A stretch of DNA of 64,000 bases from Hepsetus odoe (taxonomy: Eukaryota; Chordata; Actinopteri; Characiformes; Hepsetidae): assembly GCA_017165825.1 (NCBI GenBank), contig CM029384.1, positions 7,710,914 to 7,774,913 on the forward strand, written 5' to 3'. Below, piece after piece: positions 22,601 through 36,700 of the stretch; the first letter of the stretch is position 1, and each line of letters opens with the position of its first letter. The notes under the pieces were generated by a model that ran no database searches, was not told where the DNA came from, and saw nothing but the letters and a program-made list of their open reading frames with translations. Position numbers and translations under genes: made by a program.

Positions 22601-25600
22601 CCTTTGTGGCCAAATAAAGTGTATGTCCAAGATATAAAATTTTAAAACCAATCGGATATTTTGTTTTTAGATCATTTGAATATTTGCTTGTGATAAAATT
22701 TTTAAAAGCAGTGCATTATGAAAAATCATAGGGTGGGCACATATTATTGGACTGTAGTGCACTTTAAATCTATAGATGCTGGAGTTGTGCATTTGTGCTG
22801 TTTACTGTATGTTCTGCAGGCGATGTAAACATCACCTTTCAAGACAAACTTCTCATGACCCACAAATCTAACCAGTGGCTGGGGGCCACAGTAAGGGCCT
22901 ACAAGAATTTCATCTTGGTAAGTGGCATCCACCTCCTATAAAACAGCTCCAATGTTTGGAATAGAGGTCTGCTACCTCATCCGTGTCCAACAGGGCCTGG
23001 GAAATTAATAGGGGCCAGGTTCTGGCCAGCTTTTCAAACATCAGGATCAGGGTCAAGTTTGTTAAAAGATAGATTTCTGTACAGATGTTCTCTCGACTAT
23101 TCCTTACCCTGCTGTGTGTGGAGGCAAAAATGTGTGGAGACAAAAAAAAAACTACAGAATTTGAAGAGTTTCTCCCAAGAGTGCCCCTCATTGAATCCAA
23201 GCATTACGTGAAGGGCGGATTTAATTGGTTTAGAGGTCACAGGGATTTTTTCTCTTTACCCAAAGGAGAGGGGAGGAGCTGCAATAAATCTGCAGAAATG
23301 GAAATTAAATTGTTGTGTAAATTATGAAATTAGACAAGTTTAAAGTGTTTTAACAATTAACAGGTTAATTCCAACTTTCAGATCAGACACTTCTACTTTC
23401 TGATTGGCTGTTCCAATCCTGCAATATACCTGGCTGCTTAAACCCTGTGCTTTTTTTTGGTTAGCCTAATCCTGTTGATTGTGGTCTTGTGTTCTGTTAA
23501 GCTTTTTTTCCCCTGTGAATATCTATGCTATGGTCAGTGTTAATGGGCGATGGGATCAGTTTAAAACCTGAAGTGTTGACTTAACCGAGGGGAAAAAAGT
23601 ACTTTTTTAGGGCCAGTTTAAAATGATATATGATATATGATGATAATGGACATGTTCTGTATACTGTATCAACACTATTGTTTCTCCCATCCAGGCCTGT
23701 GCCCCTTTGTTTCACTGGAATGTGATTCAGGGCCAGAGTGAGGCCATGAACACACCAGTGGGGAACTGTCAACTGCTGAACACACTTACTGGAGATGTAG
23801 CTAACTATGCCCCCTGTAGAAACATCTTCGTGGAGAAAAACTACAAAAATGGCTGTAAGGCATGACTGCTGTCTGTGGCTCTGCATACTAATATATACGA
23901 ATAACTTCCTTCAATGCATGGCATTTTCACAAAATTTCCTTATTATTATACCATTTAGATATTAATTGATGTATACCCTGTGCAAAATTATTAGGCAAGT
24001 AAGTATTTTGAGGATTAATTTTAATCTGGAACAAATCAGTCGATCTAAAATGTTAATAATCCCAAAACCTGAATGAAGTAATGAACAACTGAATAAAAAA
24101 TAAAAGACAAAGAACTCAGATTCACAAATAAACATGTAAAGTATATGTTCAGTTTAGGCCACAGCATCTTCAACACTCTAAAACATTGTTTTAGGCTTCA
24201 GACTCTTCAAACACTTTTTTCACTTCTCACTTTTTCTGCAATTTACATCAAACCCTTCTGAATACATTTCATTACATCCTATGCATTTAATTATACAAAC
24301 AGTGTAGGGGGAAAAAATCAGAAATGCCTTTTTTATGGTGTATTGTAATACAGACGCTATTACAATAGAGATACAAATTACTATCCACTGCATTTTCATT
24401 GCGGGGGCAGCGGTGGCCTAGTGGTTCGGCCGTGGCCGCATGATCGGAGGATCGGGGGTTCAAACCCCTTCCCAGGGTGTGTCCCCCGTCCTTCATCCTG
24501 TGTGAGCTGGGATGGACTCCAGCACCCCCCCAATGACTGACTGCATTTTCATTGCAGGTTTGCTAGAGCAGCAAATATTTTATTATTTCTTTCCATTTCA
24601 GATCAAGATAGACGCTACTGTGAAGCAGGTTTCAGCTCTGACATCACCAAGGTACAAAACCCCCATCTCGCTTTAACACGATCTTCTCCTTCCTGAAGAG
24701 TTGATTCCCTGAGATCATGTATGATTCATGCCTTGAACCCACCAAGCATTTGAAATCACTTAGAAATCACTGCTCTTGTCACAGAGCTGTGTGAAAGTGA
24801 CTTTGAAGAGGGGAAGGTGTTAAAATCATCTTTCCTCTTATGCTCCTCGCTGTAGGATGGTAGAGTGGTTCTCGGTGCTCCTGGAGGCTTTTTCTTTCAA
24901 GGTAAGAAAAAAACCCTGGTATGTTTCAAGACAATTTCAGCTGTATCCTGATTTTTAGTAATAAAAATTTGCCCAATGGTCTAATGCAATATTCTAATAT
25001 CTGTAATGTCTAAATTTTTAATCTGCATCTGTGGCGTTGGATTTGGTTGATTATTGTGAATAACAGAAACTCGTTAAAATCTGCCAAACGACAATGAGGA
25101 CAATGGATCTTCTTACCCTTCTTTGATGGTTGTGATGGTCTAGTGTTAGGATACCCATCTATTGATCAAAAGCTCGTAGGTTCGAATCCTCCCAGCAGCA
25201 CTACCACCATTGGGTTTTTGTTATTTTACTAGCATTTTGCTGCAAAATGCATCAAAAAATGTGTCCATGGACATGAGAAATAATTTTATTATTTTATTAA
25301 TTTTATTTTATTTCAATTTACCACACAAGATATGTCATGATATTTACGGAAATGGAGAAAAATTAAAAGAATGAAGTAGGGCCATGTATGAATACAATGT
25401 TTTTCATCCCACACGCTGCACTGCTAATATGATTATACTTACTGTTTAATAAAACATGCAGTGTTTGCTGACATTGCTCAAAAATATACTGTATTTGCAA
25501 TTTATCATGATATCAGTAAAAATCTTATGTAATTCCAAAGCCTTATCGTATAGCATGAAAGTTCTCAGTCTGATCACTGGAACACTCAAAAAAAGGGCCA

Positions 25601-27676
25601 TTTAGCATCTTCTCTCAAATGCTGAAATAAAAGTGTGCAACCAAAAGCAAAATATTGGACCTGGACGTTCAAGATGGACTTTAGCTTGACTTCCATGGCC
25701 TGATTTTTGATGTTTGCTCCAACACCCTTTAGTGCAGTGGGTTGAAGTGGGCTGGGCTATGTTTCAGGTCAAATCATCACTGCACCTCTCGAAGAAATCA
25801 TGGCAAACGGCAAGACCTTCTCTCCGGTCCACAGAGTTGTAAATGAGTCCAAGTCAACTGAGAGATATGACTACTATGACCTTTATCTGGGTAAGAAACT
25901 ATAGAATCAGAAGCTGTGGAGTCAAAATGGCAACACTGTAATGCTTCTTCAATATCAGCATGATAGGCTTTCGTTTGAATGTTCTACACTCACCAAAAGC
26001 ACATGTATGTATATGACGTAGCTGTACATTCAAGTGTTTTAGCTCATATATATCTCTTCCAGGCTATTCTGTGGCCATAGGTCAGTTCAATAAGGACAGC
26101 CTTCCAGGTAAGGACTGGCATCGGGAAATTGCTTGAAATATGCAAAAAATGTTTGTTGTCTTTGCCAAAAACATAAGTATCTTCATGATTGGGTTTTGCC
26201 AGAAAGTCATATTCTCTTTCACATGCTCCTCCAGTGACAGAATGTATAAGATGTCCATCCATCTGTCAGTCCATTCATTAATTCATCCGTCCATATGTCC
26301 ATCCATTATCCATTAGCTGGAGCCAATCCTAGTGCTCATAGGGTGAAAAACTAAGAAACACCCTGGACATTTTCACAGATATTTATAATCGATATAATCC
26401 AATGGATTCTGTAATCTGTTACCACTTGGAGACTGTTTGCCCACTTTAGGTTAACTATAGTGACTCTGAATTGAGCTGCTAGTGAGCAATAAATAGCAAA
26501 AAAGGAAGCGGTGAGAAGCTCCTAATGGGAAAACCTCTCCTCTTCACATTCATTCTTCTCCATGAACACAGTCACTCTTAGATTAAATGTAGGACTATTA
26601 CCTTAGAAAATGCAGGATATCTGCCAAAAATGTAAAAAACCTTTCAAATGTTTATTAGCGTCTGTTTGCTTGCTCATAAACAAAAAATAATCTGCACAGT
26701 TCAATCTTATAGATATATTCCATCAAAGCTGCAGAAATAAAACATTGCTGAGGAATGTCTGCATTTATGTCGATTTGGTTGAAAGTAGCATTCATTTTGC
26801 TGTTCCATGCCATTCCACCAAGCTTTATTGTGTGTCTATTTCCAGACTATGTAGTTGGTGTGCCAACTGACCTGAAAACTGCTGGCTCTGTAAGTTTTCT
26901 CCCACTGTTTGGCAGATTTTTATCAGCAGGTTACCTAACGATTACCTTCGCTTACACATCAGTACCATTTCACACCATCTTTTTTTAAAGATCAATGGAT
27001 CAAGAGAAAAGATTTACTTAAATGAATGAATGAACTGTAAAGTAATGCTAAAAAAAGATCATTTGACAAATCTATACAGCATCATAGTATATGTTGGGGT
27101 TATCACGATATGCATTATTTCCTTTTTTGAAGGTCAAAATCTTTTTGGGAGCGTCATCTTCTCTCCAAATCATAAAAGCTTTGAGTGGATTTCAGGTGAG
27201 CAATTATTGTTGTCATTTATTGTTTATTGTTGTCTTTTAGCTGGTTAATTCCTTTAGCTGGTTAATGGTTAACAACATATCAGATAAAGGCCAATGCTAT
27301 AGTCACATAGCATTTTTCAGTTTAAGCGCTCCTGTTCACACAGCAAAATAAAAGTCCACAGTAGATTACCTATAGATCCTCTACTCATGAGCAAATTCTC
27401 TAAAAACTCAGCTGAAGTTGTTCTTCTTGCAATGCAACATCCCATCTCTACCTTGCATTTCCTGTGATAAAGTTTTTGCACGTCATCAAAACTGTTTTTT
27501 TTCCACATTCTTTTATTTGGTAAAAGTATAAGTATAAGTAATCTTGACTAACAACGTGCTTTCCAAAATCACACCTTCAAATTCCATTTGTGGCATTTTT
27601 GCATTTTTGCCATGTTTGCCACCAACTGACCTTTAAATCTCAATGAAGTTTTAACAAACAGTAACTTTTTAAAATA

Positions 27677-27735
<59 letters not shown>

Positions 27736-30700
27736 GGTGTGTGTCGGTGTATGTATGTGTTCCACAGGTGGCTTCTTATTTTGGCCACTCTGTTGCTGTG
27801 ACTGACATCAACTGTGATGGGTAATTCATACAAGAGTTTTCATGTATTTCACACTTGTTCTGCTAACCATTGAATTTAAGCCCATATTAGTTGTCTGAAA
27901 TTTCACTAGGATTCTCATGAAATACCACTCTCTAACACCTACCTTAGTGTCCAGTTTCACTCGCTGTCACACAACCTCACACAATGAAAGGGAAAAGAAG
28001 GAACCACCCCACCCATCCAGTGAGAGTGAAGCTCTCTTGGTCAACAGAGCACCGCTTCACTACTAGAAATCAAACTCAACCCTCCAGTTGAAAGGGCACT
28101 TTGCGAAACTCTTGCAGTAAGACAGCATAAAAGTAGTCAAGTGAAAAGCACTCATTTCATGTCATTCATCCAATAATCAAAATGACTTATTCTACAAGTT
28201 CATGATTTACCATTTTCTCAGAAATTCATTGTTTAAAAAAAAAAAAATGTCGGAACAAGGCTTCCAAGTTTGTACACCCTGAGGGGCCTTGTACAGTTCA
28301 TTTGGCTGCTGATCTTGAAAGGCCTGTTGCTGTGCTCATTCTGCTCTTCAGGTGGGATGATATTCTTGTCGGAGCTCCTCTTTTCATGGAACAGCTGTCC
28401 AGTCAGAAGCTGCGAGAAGTTGGCCAGGTTTATGTTTATCTGCAGAAAGAAAACTACTGGATTCCCCTCAAGCCTGACCAAACCCTGACAGGCATTCACA
28501 GCTTTGGTCGCTTTGGCAGCACCATTGCTCCCCTGGGAGATATCGACCATGATGGCTTCAATGGTGAGAACCTGCTACTCCACATAAAAGCTAAAAATAG
28601 CAGAAGAACATCCATAGTTGAGATGGAATTAAAAATATATCGATTTTTTGGGTGAAAAAGATCATTTGAAAAGAAACAAAATGGTCATTCGTTAAACATT
28701 ACAGACATCAAGTGAATTCAGAGATTTATACCCCCATTCAATTGCATTTGTACCATGTTAAATAATAATCCAAAAACCACCATGTATTTGGCTTACAATC
28801 TTATACAGCATGGCACAGATTTTCTAAATCCAAGAACTTTTAATGCTGTTCAGCCAAAATTCATTTATCATCACAGAGGGTCATTTTTCCTCTTTAGAGG
28901 CATTACAATGACTCATTGGATGAGTGTAAAGTCTTGAACAACCTCATTTGTCTCACTCTCTAGAAACCAATCATCCAAATGTAATGATGACAATAAGAGT
29001 GATTCAGTTCATCAAATGTATGCTACGGCTTTCTTTGTCTTCATTTATCAAATTTTACATTTATCAACTGAAACCTGGAGCTAAAATACTGGGATGTCAC
29101 ACTATTACAATCTTAACGATTCTTTCTACCGTTAGATTTTCTTTCATATATTATGCCTTAGACCAGATTAATATAATGCTCTGACTTTTTATGAACATAA
29201 TTTCTTTCAGTTAACTCATTCAAATCCACTTGTTATTTTCTTCAGTCAAAATGTTTGATGTCCAAAATGTGGGTTTTTAATCTTGCCCTGGAGGCTAATT
29301 AAGGCTAAGGAAACTAACAGTTATTATTCAAACAGTCCTTCAGAATGGTTGTGAAATACTCAGTTCTTGTAACGCTGGGGTGTTGTGGGCTGGACACTGA
29401 TGCATAGCCGAGAGTTGAACTGAACCTTTTCAACATAAATGCAGACAGAACTCAGGAAACACTATTACACAAGGAAACAAGCGATTCAGAAGTACACCTC
29501 AATGACCGACGCTCTGCTCTGACTCATTGGGACCTTTAAACCCTTGTCCATTGATACACACCTGACGTCCTTGATGGGACGGCAGGTGTGCCCAGTCAGA
29601 GCACAGTGCCGCCTACCATGACAGTTCTAGAGAGTTACAGTTGTTAACAGGGGTGGTAGCAGGAAGCAGCCTGCACTCTAAACACTGCTTTGAAATAAAT
29701 TATTACATAAAAGGCCTTTTTAGGGTGAGAAAAAGTTTGGACCAAAAACTTCCATTCCCACCTCCACCATTAAGAAAACAGAGTGAATACGGTTCTCAAC
29801 AATGAACCATTTCACATGGAACTTCTCTAGATGACTTTATATTACATCTAAATAAAGGTATTTTTTTTTAAATGTACTGTTTTCCCTTTTAAAGAAACTA
29901 AAATTTCTTTACATTTATTGTGGTTTCTGATATTTTTAAGTATGCTGTCATGCAAACGCATGAATAAACGCATATGTTATAATTAAATACAGCAGATGTC
30001 TGAAGTGCTTCCATTTCTACCCTGATCTAAAAACAGCAGAAAAATGTCTCACAGGCAGAGTAAATTACATCAATTATCTCATTACAGTGGCACCTGTAAA
30101 GGGATGGGATATTTCTCTTGTTGTTGGTAGCTAAAAAATGTGCAAAAGTAAAAATATTTGACAAGTGAAAGTGACAACCCTTGTCATTGCAAGGTCACAG
30201 CGAAATTGGACCTCTGCATTTAACCCATGCAAACACCATACAGCAGTGGGCAGCTATTGAAAGCGCCCTGGGAGCAGGGACGGTACCTTGCTCAAGGGTA
30301 CTTCAGGGCAACCTACTGGTGAGGGACTCAAACCCACAATCTTCCGATGCAGGGGTAACTCCTTAACCACTAGGCCACCGCTGCCCCTACAAGTGACAAG
30401 TGCTAGATTGTGAATGTTAGACAACTACTCAAAAGCAATTTTAAACATATGTGGTCTTATTGGGTATTCCCAGTATGCAATTCTTACCAAAAGTGGTCCA
30501 AGGAAGGTTTGCCCAGTTAAATCTCAGTTACTCTGATCTCAAAGTAATTAAAAATCTGTGAGAAGTGCCAGAAAAACTGATCTGATCTACAAAGCCCACC
30601 TCACAACAACAAACGCTAACAATTGCGAAAACTGTCCATTCAAGAAAATATTACTGCAGATTATTGGGAAAAACATTATCTGTCCTTTGTTTTCAGATGT

Positions 30701-33700
30701 GGCTGTAGGGGCTCCAGGTTCGGGTGAAGGGGGCTGGGTGTTCATCTACATGGGGCAGAGTGATGGTTTGAAACCCCAGTACGCGCAGGTCATAGAGAGT
30801 CCATTCCAGCCCCCTATTCCAGCGTCAGCTTTTGGATTCAGCATTAGAGGAGGCACAGACATAGATGGTAACGGATACCCAGGTTAGTAACCACAAGTAA
30901 AGTCAGGCTAACTACTTTTATAAAAAGCTACAATTTCCTGGAAGGGATCTGGCATATTGGAAAGAAATACAAACATCTGGAAAGGAAGCTAATTATTGTC
31001 CTCCATCCCCTTTGTTGTCTAAACCATTAAAGTATTGTGTCATTTCATGAGGTGTTATGGAGAACCAAGGTCTGGCCCAAACACCACTGTATATTTCCCA
31101 TTATTTTCCATTACTGTTGAACAATTTGTTATCAGCAGCACCACTATAAAGAACCTTGTTACTCCACTCAGTCCTGTTACAGCCCCTCAGTGCACCATTC
31201 TCACAATTTTCTTTCCATTTAGTCCTCTGTCTAAGGACCTGGCTGACTAACAGAAGCTTCAAAGCATGTGCTCAAATTTAAAATCTCAATGCAGCTTCCA
31301 CTAAAAGCTTGTTTTCTCTTGTCTCGTGAGATTGAGGTTTGTCTGAGCAGCATGACAAAGCCATCGGTGGAGAAAAAAGCATAGCATTACACAGTGGCCC
31401 ACCTCCTGGCCCATGGCTCTGGGGTCTGCAATAGACATGACAATGCTTTCTGACACATAACACATTGGGCTCCTGAGAACTGTTCCTGGCACTCTTTGTC
31501 TTCTTCAATCTCAGACAGAGCCTGACCTTTCAGGGAGGTTCCTCTAGACAGAATGCTCCGCATTTTGAAGATGCAAGTTTTCTACTATCACCATTAAATA
31601 TGTTTGTTTACTTACAAAAATAAACTAAGCTCATATGCCTGGCTGGCAATCTGATTTTTTACCCCAATGCTTAACACTGGCTGAGAATTCCAGTGTTAAA
31701 TTGAGTTTAGTGATAAACCAGCTGATTTTTAAAAATGTATCTGTTATTTTGCACACACAACTAAGCTTCATCTATAAGCGTCTATTTTCTTTCCCTCTAG
31801 ATCTCATCGTTGGTGCATGGGGAGCGGATAAAGTGGTTATATACAGGTATGGCCTAAATGTTCTCCATCGTGCAGCTTTTTGATACAAATGATGGCCTTT
31901 TTACACTTTTAGATCTGTGTGTTTGACTTTACCAGAGCAAAGGCAGTAGTGAGGACCAAAGCCCAGCTTAATTTCTTTCCTGATTTTCTAAACCCAGATG
32001 ACAAATTTTGCCAGGCACATGCTACTCCAGTCTCCTGGTAAGAAGGAGCTCCCATGCATCATTGTTACAAACTCATCTCTTACCCCACTCTTAGCCTATC
32101 TATAAAAACATAACAATAGCAGTCAGGTTTCAAAGATGGATGTCTTACAAACTCGTCACTGAACCATGGCAACAAGTAAAGACCAACTGTAGAAATGTGA
32201 GCAGTACAACAATGAAGTTGAACTAGATATAGTGAAACCATGAAAATGAGTGTAGTAGAACCATGAAAAGGAGGGTAATGTAACTACTGAAATAGATTTA
32301 GCACATGGTTGTAGTGCAACCATGCAAATGTGTGTAGTTTGACTATGGGAAACAGTACATCTGTGTAAATGGGTTAATTGTAAATATGTACATAAGTGGC
32401 TTTGCAAAGTTACAGAGGAATAAGTGTATCCAGTGTAAACTGGTGTAGTGAAACCATTCAAATGAATGCAGTGTGACCATGGATATTAATTTAGTCAAAT
32501 GATGAAAATGGGTGAAGTATGAGAATGAAAATGAGGGTAACCTTGGAAACAGGGGTAGTGTAACTGTAAAATGGGTCAAGAAAAAATGTGGAGTTAGATG
32601 TCATGTAACCATCCAAATGGTAAAAAAAAAGGTGAAGTGTTAATGTATTAAAGACTTTTAGTAGATTATATAAATAGATTATCCAAACACTGTGTCATGA
32701 TTACTCAGCAATGCAATGAAATTTATGTAATAGAAGGTTTAAGGTCAACTGATCAATCCCACCTTCTAACTGTAATGTAATGTCTTTCTCTCTGTGCAGC
32801 TTCACAGTTATGATGTGCATCGGTGTGTCTGGCATCAAAATGCCAGAAGAGATTGGTAAGGATGTCATGTGTTAATTCCATTTTTCTTCTTCTGTTAGCA
32901 TCAGTTCTGCTTCTAACTGAAAACCTGCCAGTTTAAAGTTTCAGCTGAAGATGGTGGTCAGATGGATCAGATGTTGCTGATTAGCAGTGATTCCATTGCA
33001 TTAGTTAATATGAAAAATGAACGGCTAATGGCTTACTAAAAAGTAAAAATATATTTCTTTAATAAACTTTTTTGACCATAAAGAAAGTTAACTTGATTTT
33101 AATAAACGCATGCAATGGTTTTGTTGTTGACAAGCTTTCAGGGTGTCAGGGTGCATCACAAGGTTTAAAGAACTAAATATATTAATTACGAGCAAAATCA
33201 CCAAATTTACATGAAGAAAAACTAATAATCAGAGCAAAAGAGACCAGATTAAACCCAAATCCACCAAAATATCATTTTATTATGAAATCAAACGGAGGAG
33301 AACAGTATGCACAGAGACTGCTATAAGACACTGCTATAACAGAAAAGCAAAAAGGGGTGTGTAATATATAAATGTGTGTGTGGGGGGTTGGGAATGAAGA
33401 ACAGGTGTCAGCAATTAGTAAGCTGCTGACGGTGACTGCAGACAGATGAGCATCAGTGAGGACATTACGAACACCTACACAGTGCATTATTCAGCGGTTT
33501 AATAGCCCCATTGCTGTCCCCTTTATAAAAGGGCTGTAATTTATCCCATATGGATGTTACAAAGCCTTCAGATTAAGGCATTCTCTCTCTTGCTTGTTTG
33601 TCTTCATTTTAATTCATTTCAGATTTACTGGACCAGTACTACACATTGTCCGTCACTTATAAACTTTGTAGGTTAAGCAGGAACCATGTCTCTATTAGCA

Positions 33701-36700
33701 AATCCAAATGTTTCAAATCAATAAACTCAAGCGCACTCATAAAACTGAAGCTTGCCATTTATTTGAATTGTCCATTCATGTTAAGTGATGCATCAGTTTG
33801 TCTGGTACCAGAACATTATTACAGTACCATTTAAGGTGCAACAGGAGCTTGTAATAAGAAGCTTATTTCAACTCTTTGGAAGCTAGAGGAAGCCCAGAGT
33901 GACTGAGTGAAAGATAACAAAGCGTTGACTTACTAAGTGGAACCAACTTTCATTACATATAGCTTTAGTCCTGCTAAATACAGTCAAACCTGTTCACAGG
34001 TCTGCTCGTTTTGACCTAAGGCTTTACCAGGATCAGCTCAGATGGCAAACTTGCTTGAAAACATTCCTTTCAGTAAGCTCAAGATTGGGAGATGGGCTAT
34101 CACCTTAACTGAAATGGAGATTGTAGTGGGTTTTAAGTCTGACTCTGTTTTTCCAGCCTAATTAATTGCATTCCATGCAGTTCAATGAGTGGAGTTTAGA
34201 TGAAAGCGTTGTGAACTTTCTCTTCGTTTGGGCATTACCACCCAGCGGTGGGTCCAAAGTTTCCTCACCTCCATGGCTCAGTTGTTGAGTTTTTAAGCAA
34301 TAAAGCCAAGTTATAGCTGTCAAAAAATGAATTCTGCCCTACAGCTTTGCTCCTGGTAAACTGAGAAAATGATTCCGGTGTTCTTTGGGGCTCTAATTCT
34401 GAAAGAATTCGTCTTGTAATGATCTCCAGTGCTGAACACAGAGATACAGTTGGATAAAATGAAACCAAATATGGCAAGACGGACCCTCTTGCTGGAGTCT
34501 GACCAGCCGTACAGTCAGTTTCAGCTCTCCATTAACAAAGAGACAGGGACAGTCTGCAAGAATCTCACCACCTACCTGCAGGTAAGCTCCCTGAAGCACA
34601 GGTTCATAATGCTCTCTCATATTTTGCCAAATTTTGAGTGATATATTGGACTTGACCAGCACATCCCACGGTTTTCACTAGAGCAGGTATCCTTTTTCAA
34701 ATTGATATCAGGACTGATATTTGTTAATGTCAGAAACAGACTCCGTGCCACCACACTGCAAAAATGACATCTTGGCAAGTGAAGTGCCTCCAACATGGCA
34801 CAGAATTAATGGGAAAGCATGGCGATTAGGTTACTTTTGACAATATTGGAACATTAATTGCACAATTTTTTATGTGTCTGCTACCCACACATAGCATTAG
34901 TGCTGAGTATTATTGATAATACAATAATATTTTTTCCAACTTTTCCGATTTTTATTCCAACAATAAATGCACTAGCTTGCAGGCATGGGCAGAAGACTGA
35001 CAGGACCTTTGATACAACAAATCTTATGAAGCTTCAGAAATGCATTGCCAAACGGTATCCGGTATTTCGAAACTACAAACTGTTTCAACAAGAGTCATGT
35101 TGAAGAGGACGGTCTAAATCCAAGGTTAAAGCTGTATTAATAACATGCACTAAAACATGTTTGGAATGATTTTTCAGTAATGTTTCAGGCTTTTCACAAT
35201 GACTACTGCCATTTTGGGAAGATTTTCAAGATATCTCAAATCATTTAGGAATAATACATTTTGATAAATAATTCTATATTTTATTATTTAATTACTACAA
35301 ATAATAATTAACTATTAATATTTCACTTTTGGTCAAAAAGAATTTTCTATATTGAATTTTTTCACTTGCCTGGTCATTTAGTGTTTATATATAAGTAAAA
35401 GATTTTGGAGACTATTGAGGTTATAATACAATGTCGTTAGCAATGTACGTTTAAAAATCATTGGTTCCATTTTCTTTGACTGCCAAGAAGAACGTAGGTG
35501 AATCAGTAACACAACTGAGATGCTTAGCTCAGGTAAGCTTGCAGGGGTGTGGGGCCTAACCTAAGAGGGACAGGTTGCCATTCCATCACAGGGGAGACAA
35601 ACAGACACAAACAAACACATTTATATCTAGAGGCCTATTTAGCATCTCCATTCCATCTGACATGCATGTCTTTGAACTGTGAGAGGATAACCAGAGCACC
35701 CGGATGAATCTCATTCAGAAACAGGAAGAACGTGCAAACTCCACACAGAAAGGACCCATCGAATCCCACAGGAGTCAATGTTCACAAAAATGGCACTGTG
35801 GTGCAGACGCCTACCCTCTCTGTACCTCACCTACTGAGTCATTTGCATCAGAATATGATATCTGATATGTTTTGCTCTTTTCTTTTTATAACCTGAGGCC
35901 AATTTCAAAGACAAGCTGAGCCCGATCTTCATCTCACTCAACTACAGTTTATCGAACTCCAGTGGGGTTATACTGCATGGACAAACATCCATAGTGAGCA
36001 AGGTGGGAACCAATGGTCAAATAGCAAAAGATGTTCTGTTTTTTCCAATAATAACCCTTCTTTTAAAACTTTCTCTCTCTGAAGGCGTGGATCATTCTTG
36101 ACTGTGGAGATGATAACATCTGCGTTCCTGACTTAAAGCTGGCCGCCAGGGCGTAAGGGTCAAAGTCTTTTGTGCAGAAGAGACCCGTTTAGCCTTTTTT
36201 TTTTGGTCAGAATGGACGTCATGGAGAGGAAGCTTTTTTATGAGCAGCAGCTAAATGGATTTGGAGGAAAAAAAACAAACAAACCACAAAGATTTACAAT
36301 CTCACTTCTCACTCACATCTCAGCTATTACGCTCGGCAATGGTGTTACTAAGAACAAAACCATTCATCTTCAAAAATGGTCACTTTATTGAAGGGAAACA
36401 TTTTTATTCAGGCCGTTTTGGATCATTTCTATCGTTCTCTTAAAAATTAAAAATTAAATTTGTCAGAAAGATTTGCCATTTTAAGTTATATTAAGTGGTA
36501 AATTGTATCTTATTCTTTCCTCAGACAGTGCATTTACATTTATGACATTTAGCAGATGCTCTTATCCAGAGCGACTTCCATGTCCTAATTACAGGGACAG
36601 TCCCCCTGGAGACACTCATGGTTAAGGGTCTTGCTCAGGGACCCAGTGGTGGTGGTGCCAGAGGTGGGATTTGAACCTGGGACCTCTTGAACCAGAGGTC

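Larger units (their letters stand above)
19658..31846 (+). other. itga2b: itga2b exons 1-14: signal peptide and beta-propeller
   Basis: Residues 1-470. The mature chain begins near 'FNLDLINYSEHTGP', the conserved first strand of integrin alpha heads. Seven FG-GAP-type repeats follow, with anchors 'GSYFGFSVDF', 'SNQWLGATV', 'ACAPLFHWNV', 'YCEAGFSSDI', 'LGYSVAIGQF', 'VASYFGHSVAV', 'FGRFGSTIAPLGD' and 'ASAFGFSIRGG'. Repeats 5-7 carry clear Ca-binding loops of the D-x-D/N-x-D/N-G type. Repeat 4 has only 'FNKDSLPD', a weaker loop. In the human receptor this domain binds the ligand and beta-3. Confidence 0.9.
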
